From assembly GCA_902492105.1 (NCBI GenBank), contig CABUKD010000027.1, forward strand, positions 1 through 28,509: DNA of 28,509 bases. The letters are read 5' to 3'. A program made the translations under genes and the position numbers. A model generated the notes under the pieces. It worked only from the letters and a program-made list of their open reading frames with translations. It was not told the origin of the DNA and searched no databases. Within the stretch, counting starts at the first letter, position 1. Each line of letters opens with the position of its first letter. Source of the stretch: an uncultured Clostridium sp. Lineage in GTDB: Bacteria; Bacillota; Clostridia; TANB77; CAG-508. Positions 6,442-14,523 of the stretch are shown here, piece by piece.

Positions 6442-6884
6442 TGCCATTAATGCCAAAAAGAACAAAATATAGAAAGCAACAAAAAGGTAGAGTAAGAGGA
6501 AAAGCAACAAGAGGTAACAAAGTAACAGACGGAGAATATGGCTTACAAGCAATGGAAATTGGATTAATTACTTCCAACCAAATTGAAGCAGCCCGTGTTG
6601 CAATGACTCGTTATATTAAAAGAGGTGGAAAGGTTTGGATTAAAATCTTCCCAGACAAACCAATGACATCTAAACCAATTGGTACTCGTATGGGTAAAGG
6701 TAAAGGTGCCGTAGAATACTGGGTAGCTGCTGTAAAACCAGGTAGAGTAATGTTTGAAATTGCTGGTGTACCAGAAGAACTAGCAAAAGAAGCATTAAGA
6801 CTAGCAGGAAATAAGCTATCTGTAAAATGTAAGTTTGTCAAAAGAGAAACTGAAAACGTAGGTGGTGATAATGATGAAGATTAG
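6441..6884 (+). CDS. rplP: 50S ribosomal protein L16
   Basis: 147 aa. The N-terminus MPLMPKRTKYRKQQKGRVRG matches the family; MLMPKR is the commoner opening. It has the conserved RKTMGKG-like segment TRMGKGKGAVEYWVAAVKPG at residues ~85-105. L16 organises the A-site tRNA binding region of the large subunit. The C-terminal end is acidic (NVGGDNDED) and overlaps the start of rpmC by 11 nt, so L29 translation is coupled. Confidence 0.98.
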   Translation: MPLMPKRTKYRKQQKGRVRGKATRGNKVTDGEYGLQAMEIGLITSNQIEAARVAMTRYIKRGGKVWIKIFPDKPMTSKPIGTRMGKGKGAVEYWVAAVKPGRVMFEIAGVPEELAKEALRLAGNKLSVKCKFVKRETENVGGDNDED

Positions 6885-7077
6885 TAAAATAAATGAAATG
6901 TCTTCACCAGAACTAGAAAAAGAATTAGGAGAACTAAAAAATGAGTTATTTAAACTAAGATTTAGTTTAGCAACAAATGGATTAGATAATCCTATGAAAA
7001 TTAGAGAAGTGAGAAAAGACATTGCAAGAATTAAAACTGTTTTAAGACAAAGAGAATTAAAGGAGGGTAAAAACTAA
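6874..7077 (+). CDS. rpmC: 50S ribosomal protein L29
   Basis: 67 aa if started at ATG 6874 (MKISKINEMS). An adjacent ATG at 6871 and a GTG at 6862 are alternatives, but the Shine-Dalgarno-like GGTGGTGA (6860-6867) favours 6871 or 6874. The two-helix coiled coil with LFKLRFSLATNGLDNP and the IREVRKDIARIKTVLRQRE signature identify L29. L29 sits next to L23 at the tunnel exit. It overlaps rplP at its start and rpsQ at its stop (TAATG). Confidence 0.95.
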   Translation: MKISKINEMSSPELEKELGELKNELFKLRFSLATNGLDNPMKIREVRKDIARIKTVLRQRELKEGKN

Positions 7078-7340
7078 TGGAAGAAAGAAACCTTCGTAAA
7101 GTAATGGTTGGTACAGTTGTTTCTGATAAAATGGATAAAACAGTAGTTGTAGCTGTTGAAACCAATGTTATGAACAAAATGTATGGAAAAATTCAAAAAA
7201 GAACTTATAAACTAAAAGCTCATGATGAAAACAACGAATGCCAAACAGGTGATAAAGTAAAAGTAATGGAAACAAGACCACTTTCTAAAGACAAAAGATT
7301 TAGAGTTGTGGAAATTGTAGAGAAAGCAGTTATTAAATAA
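7077..7340 (+). CDS. rpsQ: 30S ribosomal protein S17
   Basis: 87 aa. OB-fold protein with the opening RNLRKVMVGTVVSDKMDKTV and the signature GDKVKVMETRPLSKDKRFRVVEIVE near the C-terminus. It binds 16S rRNA early in assembly. The ATG overlaps the rpmC stop, and AAGGAGGG inside the rpmC end serves as ribosome-binding site. rplN follows after 30 nt with its own AAAGGAGG. Confidence 0.98.
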   Translation: MEERNLRKVMVGTVVSDKMDKTVVVAVETNVMNKMYGKIQKRTYKLKAHDENNECQTGDKVKVMETRPLSKDKRFRVVEIVEKAVIK

Positions 7341-7370
7341 TAGAAATCTTAAAAAGGAGGAAAATAAACC

Positions 7371-7739
7371 ATGGTACAACAACAAAGTATTTTAAAAGTT
7401 GCTGATAATACAGGTGCAAAAGAAATTATGTGTATCAGATGTTTAGGTGGTTCCTATAGAAAATATGCAGGAATTGGTGACATCATTGTTGCTTCTGTTA
7501 AAACAGCTACACCTGGTGGCGTTGTTAAAAAAGGTGATGTTGTAAAAGCAGTTGTAGTAAGAACGAAAAAGCCTGTTAGAAGAGCTGATGGTTCTTATGT
7601 AAGATTTGATGAAAACGCAGCAGTTATTATAAAAGATGATAAAACACCAAGAGGAACTCGTATTTTTGGGCCAGTAGCTAGAGAATTAAGAGATGGAGAT
7701 TATATGAAGATATTATCTTTAGCTCCAGAAGTACTATAA
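7371..7739 (+). CDS. rplN: 50S ribosomal protein L14
   Basis: 122 aa, the exact usual length. MVQQQSILKVADNTGAKEIMCIRCLGG and the signature YVRFDENAAVIIKDDKTPRGTRIFGPVARELR are unmistakable. L14 lies at the subunit interface, contacts L19 and is the binding site of the silencing factor RsfS. It is the first protein of the classical spc set. It is separated from rplX by 172 nt holding palindromic element copy B. Confidence 0.99.
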   Translation: MVQQQSILKVADNTGAKEIMCIRCLGGSYRKYAGIGDIIVASVKTATPGGVVKKGDVVKAVVVRTKKPVRRADGSYVRFDENAAVIIKDDKTPRGTRIFGPVARELRDGDYMKILSLAPEVL

Positions 7740-7861
7740 AAATAAATAAAAAACTTCGTCTTGCGTCGTTGAACTTCATAAAAATTTTTTCAATGTACCA
7801 CAAGTACAATTTCAAAAATTTTTATTCGTTCGCCTAGCAATACTCGTTTTTAATTTATTTT
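7739..7861 (+). repeat. Palindromic intergenic element, copy B
   Basis: 123 bp between rplN and rplX, starting at the rplN stop codon. Outer arms 7739-7754 and 7846-7861 pair over 16 bp with one central A-A mismatch. Inner arms around AAAAATTTTTT/AAAAATTTTT and the apex TGTAC-CACAA-GTACA also pair. In copies C and D the apex stem is TATAC/GTATA, a compensated change. The body shares CTTCGTCTTGCGTCGTT and GCCTAGCAATACTCG with copy A in reverse. Confidence 0.8.
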
Positions 7862-7911
7862 AATTAAGTAATAACTTAGAAAAATCCTAGAAGAAGAGGT
7901 GAAAATAGAAA

Positions 7912-8220
7912 ATGAAAATCAAAAAAGGTGATACTGTTCAAGTTTTATCTGGAAATGATAAAGGAAAAAAAGGTGAAGTTTTAGAAGTAATTCCTAAAAC
8001 CCAAAAAATCATTATAAAAGGTGTAAATGTTCGTAAAAAACATGTTAAGCCTAGAAAACAAGGAGAAGAAGGCGGAATTATTCCAGTAGAATGTAGCATA
8101 CATAGCAGTAAAGTAAATGTAGTATGCCCTAAATGTGGAAAACCAGCTAGAGTTGGCTATGTTATGGAAGGCGATACTAAAGTACGTGTTTGCAAAAAAT
8201 GTGGAAATAAATTAAAGTAG
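7912..8220 (+). CDS. rplX: 50S ribosomal protein L24 (zinc-ribbon form)
   Basis: 102 aa. An N-terminal KOW motif (residues ~4-30, KKGDTVQVLSGNDKGKKGEV) is followed by KGVNVRKKHVKPRKQG. The C-terminus has two Cys pairs, C72-x2-C75 and C94-x2-C97, which can form a zinc ribbon as in many Clostridia. L24 is one of two proteins that initiate large-subunit assembly. The Shine-Dalgarno is the weaker AGAGGTGA at ~7896-7903. rplE follows after 21 nt. Confidence 0.98.
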   Translation: MKIKKGDTVQVLSGNDKGKKGEVLEVIPKTQKIIIKGVNVRKKHVKPRKQGEEGGIIPVECSIHSSKVNVVCPKCGKPARVGYVMEGDTKVRVCKKCGNKLK

Positions 8221-8241
8221 GAAGGAGACCATATAAGACTT

Positions 8242-8781
8242 ATGGAAATATTAAAAGAACAATATCAAAAAGAAGTTGTACCAGCATTAATGAAAAAATT
8301 TAACTATAGTTCTATTATGGAAGTTCCAAAACTAGAAAAAATAGTAATCAATGTTGGTTTAGGAGATATGAAAGAAAATCCAAAAGCACTAGACAATACA
8401 ATGAATGATTTAACAATCATTACAGGTCAAAGACCAATTGTAACAAAGGCAAAGAAGGCAATTGCAGCTTTCAAAATTAGAGAAGGTGTTAATATTGGAT
8501 GTAAAGTTACATTAAGAAGTGGAAAAATGTATGATTTTGCATACAAACTATTTAATGTAGCATTACCAAGGGTAAGAGATTTTAGAGGTGTTTCTAATCA
8601 TTCTTTTGATGGAAGAGGAAATTACTCTATGGGAATTAAAGAACAATTAATTTTCCCTGAAATTGAATATGATAAAATTGATAAAATTAGAGGTATGGAT
8701 ATTATATTCGTTACTACTGCTAAGACAGATGAAGAAGCAAAAGAATTACTTTCTTTATTAGGAATGCCATTTCAAAACTAA
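8242..8781 (+). CDS. rplE: 50S ribosomal protein L5
   Basis: 179 aa, standard. It has LKEQYQKEVVPALMKKFNYSS, the signature KLEKIVINVGLGDMKENPKAL (~residues 30-50), ITGQRPIVTKAKKAIAAFKIREG, and the DFRGVSNHSFDGRGNYSMGIKEQ region. L5 binds 5S rRNA and touches P-site tRNA. GAAGGAGA precedes the ATG. rpsZ follows after 33 nt. Confidence 0.99.
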   Translation: MEILKEQYQKEVVPALMKKFNYSSIMEVPKLEKIVINVGLGDMKENPKALDNTMNDLTIITGQRPIVTKAKKAIAAFKIREGVNIGCKVTLRSGKMYDFAYKLFNVALPRVRDFRGVSNHSFDGRGNYSMGIKEQLIFPEIEYDKIDKIRGMDIIFVTTAKTDEEAKELLSLLGMPFQN

Positions 8782-8814
8782 AAAGTAGTAGGGTAGAATA
8801 GAAAGGAGAAATTC

Positions 8815-9000
8815 ATGGCTAAAAAGTCTTTAAAAGTAAAACAACAAAGAGAGCAAAAATATAAAACAAGAGAATATAATCGTTGTAAAATTTGTGGAAG
8901 ACCACATGCTTATATTAGAAAGTTTGGAATTTGCCGTGTTTGTTTTAGAGAATTAGCACATAAGGGAGAAATTCCAGGAGTTAAGAAGGCAAGCTGGTAG
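8815..9000 (+). CDS. rpsZ: 30S ribosomal protein S14, zinc-binding type Z
   Basis: 61 aa. This is the short zinc-binding form, with C24-x2-C27 and C40-x2-C43 in CKICGRPHAYIRKFGICRVC. The long zinc-free paralogue (~89 aa) is not seen here. S14 completes the head of the small subunit with S3 and S10. AAAGGAGA lies 5 nt before the ATG. A 90-nt AT-rich spacer separates it from rpsH. Confidence 0.98.
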   Translation: MAKKSLKVKQQREQKYKTREYNRCKICGRPHAYIRKFGICRVCFRELAHKGEIPGVKKASW

Positions 9001-9090
9001 AAATTTTGAAGCAAATTAGAAAGAAAAATCTAAAATAACGATAAAACTTAATTCTAATAATAAAAATAAACTAAGAAGGAGGGAATTATT

Positions 9091-9489
9091 TTGAATACAA
9101 CCGATCCAATTGCAGATATGTTAACAAGAATTAGAAATGCAAATAGTCAAAAACATAAAACAGTAGATATTCCAGCATCTAACATGAAAAAGGCTATTGC
9201 TAGCATTTTATTCCAAGAAGGATATATTGCAGCTTATGAAGAGATTAACGAAAATAGTCAAGGTGTCATTCGTATTACCTTAAAATATGATGAAAAAGGA
9301 AACAGAGTAATTGATGGTTTAAAAAGAATTAGTAAACCAGGATTAAGAGTATATGCTCAAAAAGATGAATTACCACAAGTTCTAAATGGTTTAGGAATTG
9401 CTTTAATTTCTACATCCAAAGGAATTAAAACAGATAGAGAAGCAAGAAAAGAAGGACTAGGTGGAGAAGTATTAGCTTATGTTTGGTAA
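9091..9489 (+). CDS. rpsH: 30S ribosomal protein S8
   Basis: 132 aa with a TTG start at 9091. The start is supported by AGAAGGAGGG (~9074-9083) and by alignment of NTTDPIADMLTRIRNAN with the family N-terminus; the next ATG would delete conserved residues. The C-terminal signature LGIALISTSKGIKTDREARKEGLGGEVLAYVW is intact. S8 is a primary 16S rRNA binder and the translational repressor of spc operons in enterobacteria. Its weak start codon may limit its own level. Confidence 0.97.
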   Translation: MNTTDPIADMLTRIRNANSQKHKTVDIPASNMKKAIASILFQEGYIAAYEEINENSQGVIRITLKYDEKGNRVIDGLKRISKPGLRVYAQKDELPQVLNGLGIALISTSKGIKTDREARKEGLGGEVLAYVW

Positions 9490-9537
9490 TTTTTAAAATA
9501 GAGAGAACAAATAGAAAAAAGGAGGGAAAATGAAACC

Positions 9538-10077
9538 ATGTCAAGAATAGGAAATAAACCTATTACAGTACCAGATGGTGTAGAAGTTACATTAAACGAA
9601 AATCATATTACTGTAAAAGGTCCAAAAGGAACTTTACAAAAAGAACTTCATAAAAACATGAAGGTGACATTAGAAGGAAATACTATTACAGTAGTAAGAC
9701 CAAATGATGAACCTGAAAATAAAAGCTTACATGGATTAACAAGAACTTTAATTAATAACATGATTGAAGGAGTTGTTCATGAATTTAAAAGAGAATTAGA
9801 AATTAATGGTGTTGGATATAGAGCACAGAAAAAAGGAAATCAACTAGTAATGAGCTTAGGATATTCTCATCCTGTAGAAATTGATCCACCAGAAGGAATT
9901 ACTTTTGATTTAACAGATGCAAACCACATTACTGTAAGAGGAATTGATAAAGAATTAGTTGGTCAAACTGCTGCTGTTGTAAGAACAAAAAGACCACCAG
10001 AAGTATATAGAGGAAAAGGTATTAAATATGCAGAAGAGCATATTAGACGTAAGGAAGGTAAGTCTGGTAAAAAATAA
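9538..10077 (+). CDS. rplF: 50S ribosomal protein L6
   Basis: 179 aa. It starts MSRIGNKPITVPDGVEV, has two tandem L6 repeats, and has the signature PPEVYRGKGIKYAEEHIRRKEGK at the C-terminus. An out-of-frame ATG at 9530 opens only a six-codon ORF and overlaps the GGAGGG-to-start spacer. The in-frame ATG at 9538 is correct by homology. L6 lies near the factor-binding site. The gap of 225 nt to rplR contains palindromic element copy C. Confidence 0.98.
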   Translation: MSRIGNKPITVPDGVEVTLNENHITVKGPKGTLQKELHKNMKVTLEGNTITVVRPNDEPENKSLHGLTRTLINNMIEGVVHEFKRELEINGVGYRAQKKGNQLVMSLGYSHPVEIDPPEGITFDLTDANHITVRGIDKELVGQTAAVVRTKRPPEVYRGKGIKYAEEHIRRKEGKSGKK

Positions 10078-10203
10078 AATTAGAAATTTTAAGCTTCGTC
10101 TAACTTCGTTAACCTTCGCATAAAATTTTTTCGATATACCATGTGTATAATCTCAAAAATTTTAGCTCGGTTGCCTTGTTATACTCGCTTCAAATTCCTA
10201 ATT
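10078..10203 (+). repeat. Palindromic intergenic element, copy C
   Basis: 126 bp directly after the rplF stop. Outer arms 10078-10094 and 10187-10203 pair at 15 of 17 positions. The apex is TATAC-CATGT-GTATA. It shares AAATTTTTTCGATATA and ATAATCTCAAAAATTTTAGC with copy D, and the CTTCGTC start and ATACTCG end with copy B. No ORF is visible inside. Confidence 0.8.
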
Positions 10204-10248
10204 AAATAATTTAAAATTATAAAATATAAAACAGTAGAAGTGAAAATT

Positions 10249-10287
10249 ACTAGTATGAAAAATAATAAGCTAAAAATTTATACTAGT
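10249..10287 (+). other. Hairpin immediately upstream of the rplR ribosome-binding site
   Basis: ACTAGTAT (10249-10256) and ATACTAGT (10280-10287) are perfect inverted repeats around a 23-nt loop. They end just before the AAAGGAG of rplR. The stem could modulate rplR translation or be a processing site. It is outside the palindromic element family and is seen only once. Confidence 0.35.
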
Positions 10288-10302
10288 AGAAAGGAGAAAA
10301 GG

Positions 10303-10662
10303 ATGATTAAGAAAATCAATAGAAAAGAAGAAAGACAAAGAAGACATACAAGAGTACGTAATAAAATTTCTGGAACTCCAGAACGTCCAAGATTATGTAT
10401 CTTTAGAAGTAACAACAATCTTTATGTTCAAGTAATTGATGATATTGCAGCAAATACTTTAGTAGCAGCTTCTACTTTAGATAAAGAAGTAAAAGAAAAA
10501 CATGCTAATAAACAAGCTGCAAAAGAAGTTGGAGCCCTAATTGCAAAAAGAGCTTTAGAAAAAAATATTAAAGAAGTTGTTTTTGATAGAGGTGGATACA
10601 TTTATCATGGTGTCGTAAAAGAATTAGCAGAAGCTGCAAGAGAAGCAGGTCTTGTATTCTAA
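10303..10662 (+). CDS. rplR: 50S ribosomal protein L18
   Basis: 119 aa from ATG 10303 (MIKKINRKEERQRRHTRVRN). An in-frame GTG at 10240 would add 21 unconserved residues, and the ribosome-binding site AAAGGAG (~10290-10296) fits 10303. The core SGTPERPRLCIFRSNNNLYVQVIDD and the FDRGGYIYHGVVKELAEAAREAGL signature are present. L18 carries 5S rRNA into the central protuberance with L5. rpsE follows after 27 nt. Confidence 0.97.
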   Translation: MIKKINRKEERQRRHTRVRNKISGTPERPRLCIFRSNNNLYVQVIDDIAANTLVAASTLDKEVKEKHANKQAAKEVGALIAKRALEKNIKEVVFDRGGYIYHGVVKELAEAAREAGLVF

Positions 10663-10689
10663 AAAAGTAGATTAAGGAGGGAAAATAAA

Positions 10690-11181
10690 GTGCAATCAGA
10701 AAATACATCAGAATTAAAAGAAAAAGTAGTTGCAATTAATAGAGTTGCTAAAGTTGTAAAAGGTGGTAGAACTTTTAGATTTAGTGCTGTTGTTGTTGTT
10801 GGTGACGAAAATGGACATATTGGTGTAGGAAATGGAAAAGCTGCTGAAGTTCCAGATGCTATTAAAAAAGCAATTGAAGAAGCAAAGAAAAATTTAGTAG
10901 AAGTTCCAGTAGTAGGAACAACCATTCCTCATGAATATGTAGGAAAATTTGGAAGTGCTAGTGTTGTTTTAAAACCAGCAGCAGAAGGTACTGGAGTTAT
11001 CGCTGGAGGTAGCGTAAGACCAGTATTAGAACTTGCAGGTTATAAAGACATTAGAACAAAAGTAATAGGAACCAATAATCCTAGAAATGTTGTTTATGCA
11101 ACACTACAAGGACTAAGAAGTATGAAAACTGCAGAACAAGTTGCTAAAAAAAGAGGAAAAACAGTAGCTGAAATTTTATAA
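10690..11181 (+). CDS. rpsE: 30S ribosomal protein S5
   Basis: 163 aa with a GTG start at 10690 behind AAGGAGGG. The double-stranded-RNA-binding-like N-domain shows VVKGGRTFRFSAVVVVGDENGHIGVGNGKA, followed by TIPHEYVGKFGSASVVLKPAAEGTGVIAGG and the C-terminal AVLELAGYKDI-type segment. S5 takes part in mRNA helicase function and decoding accuracy. Normally rpmD (L30) follows, but here rplO starts only 37 nt downstream. Confidence 0.98.
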   Translation: MQSENTSELKEKVVAINRVAKVVKGGRTFRFSAVVVVGDENGHIGVGNGKAAEVPDAIKKAIEEAKKNLVEVPVVGTTIPHEYVGKFGSASVVLKPAAEGTGVIAGGSVRPVLELAGYKDIRTKVIGTNNPRNVVYATLQGLRSMKTAEQVAKKRGKTVAEIL

Positions 11182-11218
11182 AAAAAGAAAAATTAAAATA
11201 GGAGGTGTGAATTACAAA

Positions 11219-11653
11219 ATGAAATTAGACGAATTAAAACCAGCACAAAAAACAAAAACAAGAACAAGAGTTGGTCGCGGTGTAGGTTCAGGTCTTGGAA
11301 AAACCTCTGGAAGAGGACATAAAGGACAAAAAGCAAGAAGTGGTGGAGGAGTAAGACGTGGATTTGAAGGTGGTCAAACTCCACTATATAGAAGATTACC
11401 AAAAAGAGGATTTACTAATATTCATGCAAAAAATTATACAGAAGTAACACTTACCATGCTTAATAAATCAAGCAAAGAAGATATTACTGCTGAAAGTTTA
11501 ATCGAAGATGGAATTATACGTAAAGCAAATGATGGTATTGTAATTCTTGCTACAGGTAATTTAGACAAAAAAGTAAATGTAAAAGCCGTAAAATTTACTA
11601 AAGCCGCAAAAGAAAAAATTGAAGCTTTAGGAGGAAAGGCTGAGGTGATTTAA
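11219..11653 (+). CDS. rplO: 50S ribosomal protein L15
   Basis: 144 aa from ATG 11219 (MKLDELKPAQ). An in-frame GTG at 11207 is embedded in the Shine-Dalgarno GGAGGTG (11201-11207) and is unlikely to be used. The N-terminal glycine/arginine-rich extension GRGVGSGLGKTSGRGHKGQKARSGG is characteristic, and the C-terminal globular domain ends EALGGKAEVI. L15 joins late in large-subunit assembly. Its stop codon is immediately followed by the TTG of secY, with no gap. Confidence 0.97.
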   Translation: MKLDELKPAQKTKTRTRVGRGVGSGLGKTSGRGHKGQKARSGGGVRRGFEGGQTPLYRRLPKRGFTNIHAKNYTEVTLTMLNKSSKEDITAESLIEDGIIRKANDGIVILATGNLDKKVNVKAVKFTKAAKEKIEALGGKAEVI

Positions 11654-12979
11654 TTGTTTAAAACAATAGTAAATGCATTTAAAACACCAGATGTTAGAAA
11701 AAGAATTTTATATACCTTACTATTAATTGTTATTTTTAGATTTGGTTGTTTTATTACCATCCCGGGTGTAGATACCGTTGCTTTAAATGAAGCAATGTCC
11801 AGTTCTACTAATGGAATGGCAGGATTAATTGACTTAATTTCAGGTGGAGCTTTTTCAAGATTTTCCATTTTTGCAATGTCAATTACACCATATATTACAG
11901 CATCTATTGTAATTCAATTGTTAGGAATGGTAATACCTTCTTTAGAAAGACTTATGAAAGAAGGTGGAGAAGAAGGTAGAAATAAAATGAATAGATATAC
12001 CAAACTATTAACAATAGTTCTTGCCTTAATAGAAGGAATTGGATTATATCTATCTTACAAATCTTCTGGAATTTTCGTTGGAGATGGTTTCTTAACTGGT
12101 TTCACAGTAGTACTTTCTTTAATGACAGGTACAGCACTTTTAATGTGGCTAGGAGAACAAATTACTAATAAAGGAATTGGAAATGGTATTTCCATGATTA
12201 TCTTTGTAGGTATTATTTCAGGTTTACCAGGTGCTGTTACTATGATTTGGAATTTAATTTTTGGAACAGGAGCATTTAGTACAACAGGTCTATTAACAGC
12301 TTTAGGAATTATTATAGGTGCAATTGTCTTAATTGCAGGTGTTGTATTTGTACAACAAGCAGAAAGAAGAATTCCTGTGCAATACGCTAAAAAAGTAGTA
12401 GGAAGAAAAATGGTAGGTGCACAAAATACACATATTCCATTAAAACTAGCAATGGCAGGAGTTATGCCAATCATTTTTGCATCTTCTTTTATGACATTTC
12501 CTGCTATGATTATTCAAATGTTTATACCAGATATAGCAAGTCAAAGTGGATTCTGGGCAGTAATTTATAATTTCTCAATTGCAACATCATCCTCTGCTGT
12601 ACCAGTAGGATACACTATTGCAAATGCAATTGTATATTTATTACTAATCCTAGGATTTACATTCTTCTATACTTATGCAACATTTAATCCAGCAGAAGTA
12701 GCAAACAATATTAAGAAAAATGGTGGATTTATTCCAGGAATTAGAGCTGGAAAACCAACTGCACAATATTTATCATCTGTTATGTCAAAATTATTGTGGT
12801 TTGGTGGACTATTCTTAGCATTAATTGCTATTTTACCAATGCTTGTAAGATTTATACCAAATGTAGACCTAGCATTTGGTGGAACATCTATCTTAATTGT
12901 TGTAGGTGTAGCACTTGAGATGGTACAACAATTAGAATCTTTACTTGTTATGAGACATTATAAAGGATTTTTAGATTAA
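11654..12979 (+). CDS. secY: Protein translocase channel subunit SecY
   Basis: 441 aa with a TTG start directly after the rplO stop; GAGGTGAT at the rplO 3' end is the ribosome-binding site. It begins MFKTIVNAFKTPDVRKRILYT and has ten hydrophobic segments. Hallmarks are FGCFITIPGVD in TM1, ITPYITASIVIQLL in TM2, AERRIPVQYAKK in the cytosolic loop before TM7, and a C-terminal RHYKGFLD. SecY forms the plasma-membrane channel with SecE and SecG; secG is encoded further downstream in the same cluster. Confidence 0.99.
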   Translation: MFKTIVNAFKTPDVRKRILYTLLLIVIFRFGCFITIPGVDTVALNEAMSSSTNGMAGLIDLISGGAFSRFSIFAMSITPYITASIVIQLLGMVIPSLERLMKEGGEEGRNKMNRYTKLLTIVLALIEGIGLYLSYKSSGIFVGDGFLTGFTVVLSLMTGTALLMWLGEQITNKGIGNGISMIIFVGIISGLPGAVTMIWNLIFGTGAFSTTGLLTALGIIIGAIVLIAGVVFVQQAERRIPVQYAKKVVGRKMVGAQNTHIPLKLAMAGVMPIIFASSFMTFPAMIIQMFIPDIASQSGFWAVIYNFSIATSSSAVPVGYTIANAIVYLLLILGFTFFYTYATFNPAEVANNIKKNGGFIPGIRAGKPTAQYLSSVMSKLLWFGGLFLALIAILPMLVRFIPNVDLAFGGTSILIVVGVALEMVQQLESLLVMRHYKGFLD

Positions 12980-12999
12980 ATAAAAAAATAAGCAAATTC

Positions 13000-13028
13000 G
13001 GACGGACAGTAAATTTACTAGTTCGTCC
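13000..13028 (+). other. Hairpin in the secY-adk spacer
   Basis: GGACGGAC (13000-13007) pairs with GTTCGTCC (13021-13028) with one G-U wobble, around a loop containing the palindrome TAAATTTA. It lies 14 nt upstream of the adk ribosome-binding site and is followed by AAAATGC rather than a T tract. It is therefore more likely an mRNA structure than a terminator. Confidence 0.4.
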
Positions 13029-13055
13029 AAAATGCTATGGAAGGGAGAACTAAAA

Positions 13056-13724
13056 ATGTATATTGTTATGTTAGGGGCTCCAGGAAGCGGGAAAGGAACT
13101 ACCGCTAAGATATTAGCAAAAAAAACAAATTTACCACATATTTCAACAGGAGATATGTTTCGTGAACAAATAAAAAAAGATACAGAGCTTGGAAAATTGG
13201 CAAACAGCTATATTTCCAAAGGACAACTTGTTCCAGATGAAGTAACTATCCATATTGTAGAAGATAGGCTAACTTGGGAAGATGCGCAAAATGGTGTTAT
13301 TTTAGATGGCTTTCCAAGAACTTTGGAACAAGCTAAAGCATTAGACGAAATATTAGAAAAGCAAGCAAAAAAAGTAGATATTGTACCAGAATTAATTATA
13401 TCAGATGATGTTATTATTGATAGAATTTTACATAGAGCAACTTGTTCTAATAAAGAATGTGGAGCAATTTATAATACCAAATTTAAACCACCAAAGGTAG
13501 AAGGTATTTGTGATATTTGTGGTTCTGCATTAGTTACCAGAACAGATGACAATAGAGAGACAATTCAAAACAGATTAGAGGTATATAGAAATAATTCAAA
13601 AGACCTTATTTCTTATTATCAAGAAAAAGGAGTATTTGTTTCCATTGAGCCAGAAGATCCAACTGCAGAAAATGCTTCTGAACAAGTGGTAAATAAGATT
13701 TTGGAAATTATAAAAAGGAAGTAA
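13056..13724 (+). CDS. adk: Adenylate kinase, zinc-LID type
   Basis: 222 aa from ATG 13056 (MYIVMLGAPGSGKGTT), with GAAGGGAG upstream. An in-frame ATG at 13032 lacks a good site and adds eight unconserved residues. It catalyses ATP + AMP = 2 ADP. The P-loop is at residues 7-15, with ISTGDMFRE (AMP-binding) and LDGFPRTLEQA. The LID carries four cysteines (C130, C135, C152, C155), a zinc site of Gram-positive type. The first pair is spaced C-x4-C rather than C-x2-C. It lies between secY and map, the classical location. Confidence 0.98.
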   Translation: MYIVMLGAPGSGKGTTAKILAKKTNLPHISTGDMFREQIKKDTELGKLANSYISKGQLVPDEVTIHIVEDRLTWEDAQNGVILDGFPRTLEQAKALDEILEKQAKKVDIVPELIISDDVIIDRILHRATCSNKECGAIYNTKFKPPKVEGICDICGSALVTRTDDNRETIQNRLEVYRNNSKDLISYYQEKGVFVSIEPEDPTAENASEQVVNKILEIIKRK

Positions 13725-13729
13725 GAAAA

Positions 13730-14500
13730 TTGGTAACAATTAAATCGCAAAAAGAAATAGAAAAAATGGAAGAGGCATGCAAAATTACTGCCATTGTTTA
13801 TCAAGAACTTGAAAAATATATAAAACCAGGACTTACTACAATGGATTTGGACCATTTTGCAGAAAAAATTATTAGACAATATGATGCTATACCAGCACAA
13901 AAAGGATATCCAAGTGGAGAAAAGGGAGTGCCTGCATTCCCAGGAACTTTATGTGTTTCTATTAATGATGAAGTTATTCATGGAATTCCATCTAACAAAG
14001 TGGTTATCCGTGATGGAGATGTGGTAAGCATTGACTTAGTAGTATATAAAAATGGATTTCATGGAGATGCTGCAAGAACTTTTATTGTAGGAGAAGCAAG
14101 CAAAGAAAAGCAAAGATTAGTAGATATTACAAAACAAGCCTTTTTTGAAGGAATTCAATATGCAGTAAAAGGGAATCGTATTGGAGATATTTCTCATGCA
14201 ATTGGAGAATTTGTAGAAAAAAATGGATATAATGTAGTAAGAGAGTTTCAAGGACATGGTATTGGTGAAGAAATGCATGAAGATCCTGGAATTCCAAACT
14301 ATGGAAAAGCAGGAAAAGGAATACGACTAGAACCTGGCATGACTCTAGCAGTAGAGCCTATGGTTATGGCAGGAAAACCTAATATTTGTGTTTTAGATGA
14401 TGGATGGACCATAGTAACAGAAGATGGTTCTTTAGCAGCTCATTATGAAAATACAATTTTAATTACAGAAAAAGAGCCAAAAATATTGACATTATTGTAA
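13730..14500 (+). CDS. map: Methionine aminopeptidase, type I
   Basis: 256 aa with a TTG start at 13730 and AAAGGAAG upstream, 5 nt after adk. It removes the N-terminal methionine from new proteins. All metal ligands of the pita-bread fold are visible: D102, D113, H176, E209 and E240, plus H84 in HGIPS. Length and lack of an N-terminal extension indicate type Ia. The promoter of the next unit overlaps its 3' end. Confidence 0.98.
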   Translation: MVTIKSQKEIEKMEEACKITAIVYQELEKYIKPGLTTMDLDHFAEKIIRQYDAIPAQKGYPSGEKGVPAFPGTLCVSINDEVIHGIPSNKVVIRDGDVVSIDLVVYKNGFHGDAARTFIVGEASKEKQRLVDITKQAFFEGIQYAVKGNRIGDISHAIGEFVEKNGYNVVREFQGHGIGEEMHEDPGIPNYGKAGKGIRLEPGMTLAVEPMVMAGKPNICVLDDGWTIVTEDGSLAAHYENTILITEKEPKILTLL

Positions 14501-14514
14501 AAATAAGGTATACT
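14486..14514 (+). promoter_or_regulatory. Consensus sigma-A promoter for the infA-rpoA-secG segment
   Basis: A perfect TTGACA (14486-14491), a 17-nt spacer and TATACT (14509-14514) overlap the last codons of map. Transcription should begin near 14521, giving infA and the alpha-operon genes an input independent of the S10 promoter. The spacer to infA (14501-14660) is otherwise AT-rich with one hairpin. Confidence 0.8.
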
Positions 14515-14523
14515 ATATTAGAT

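Noticed and set aside
12055..12474. Long minus-strand ORF inside secY
   Set aside because: It is antisense to conserved SecY transmembrane segments; the open frame follows from codon bias in the real gene.
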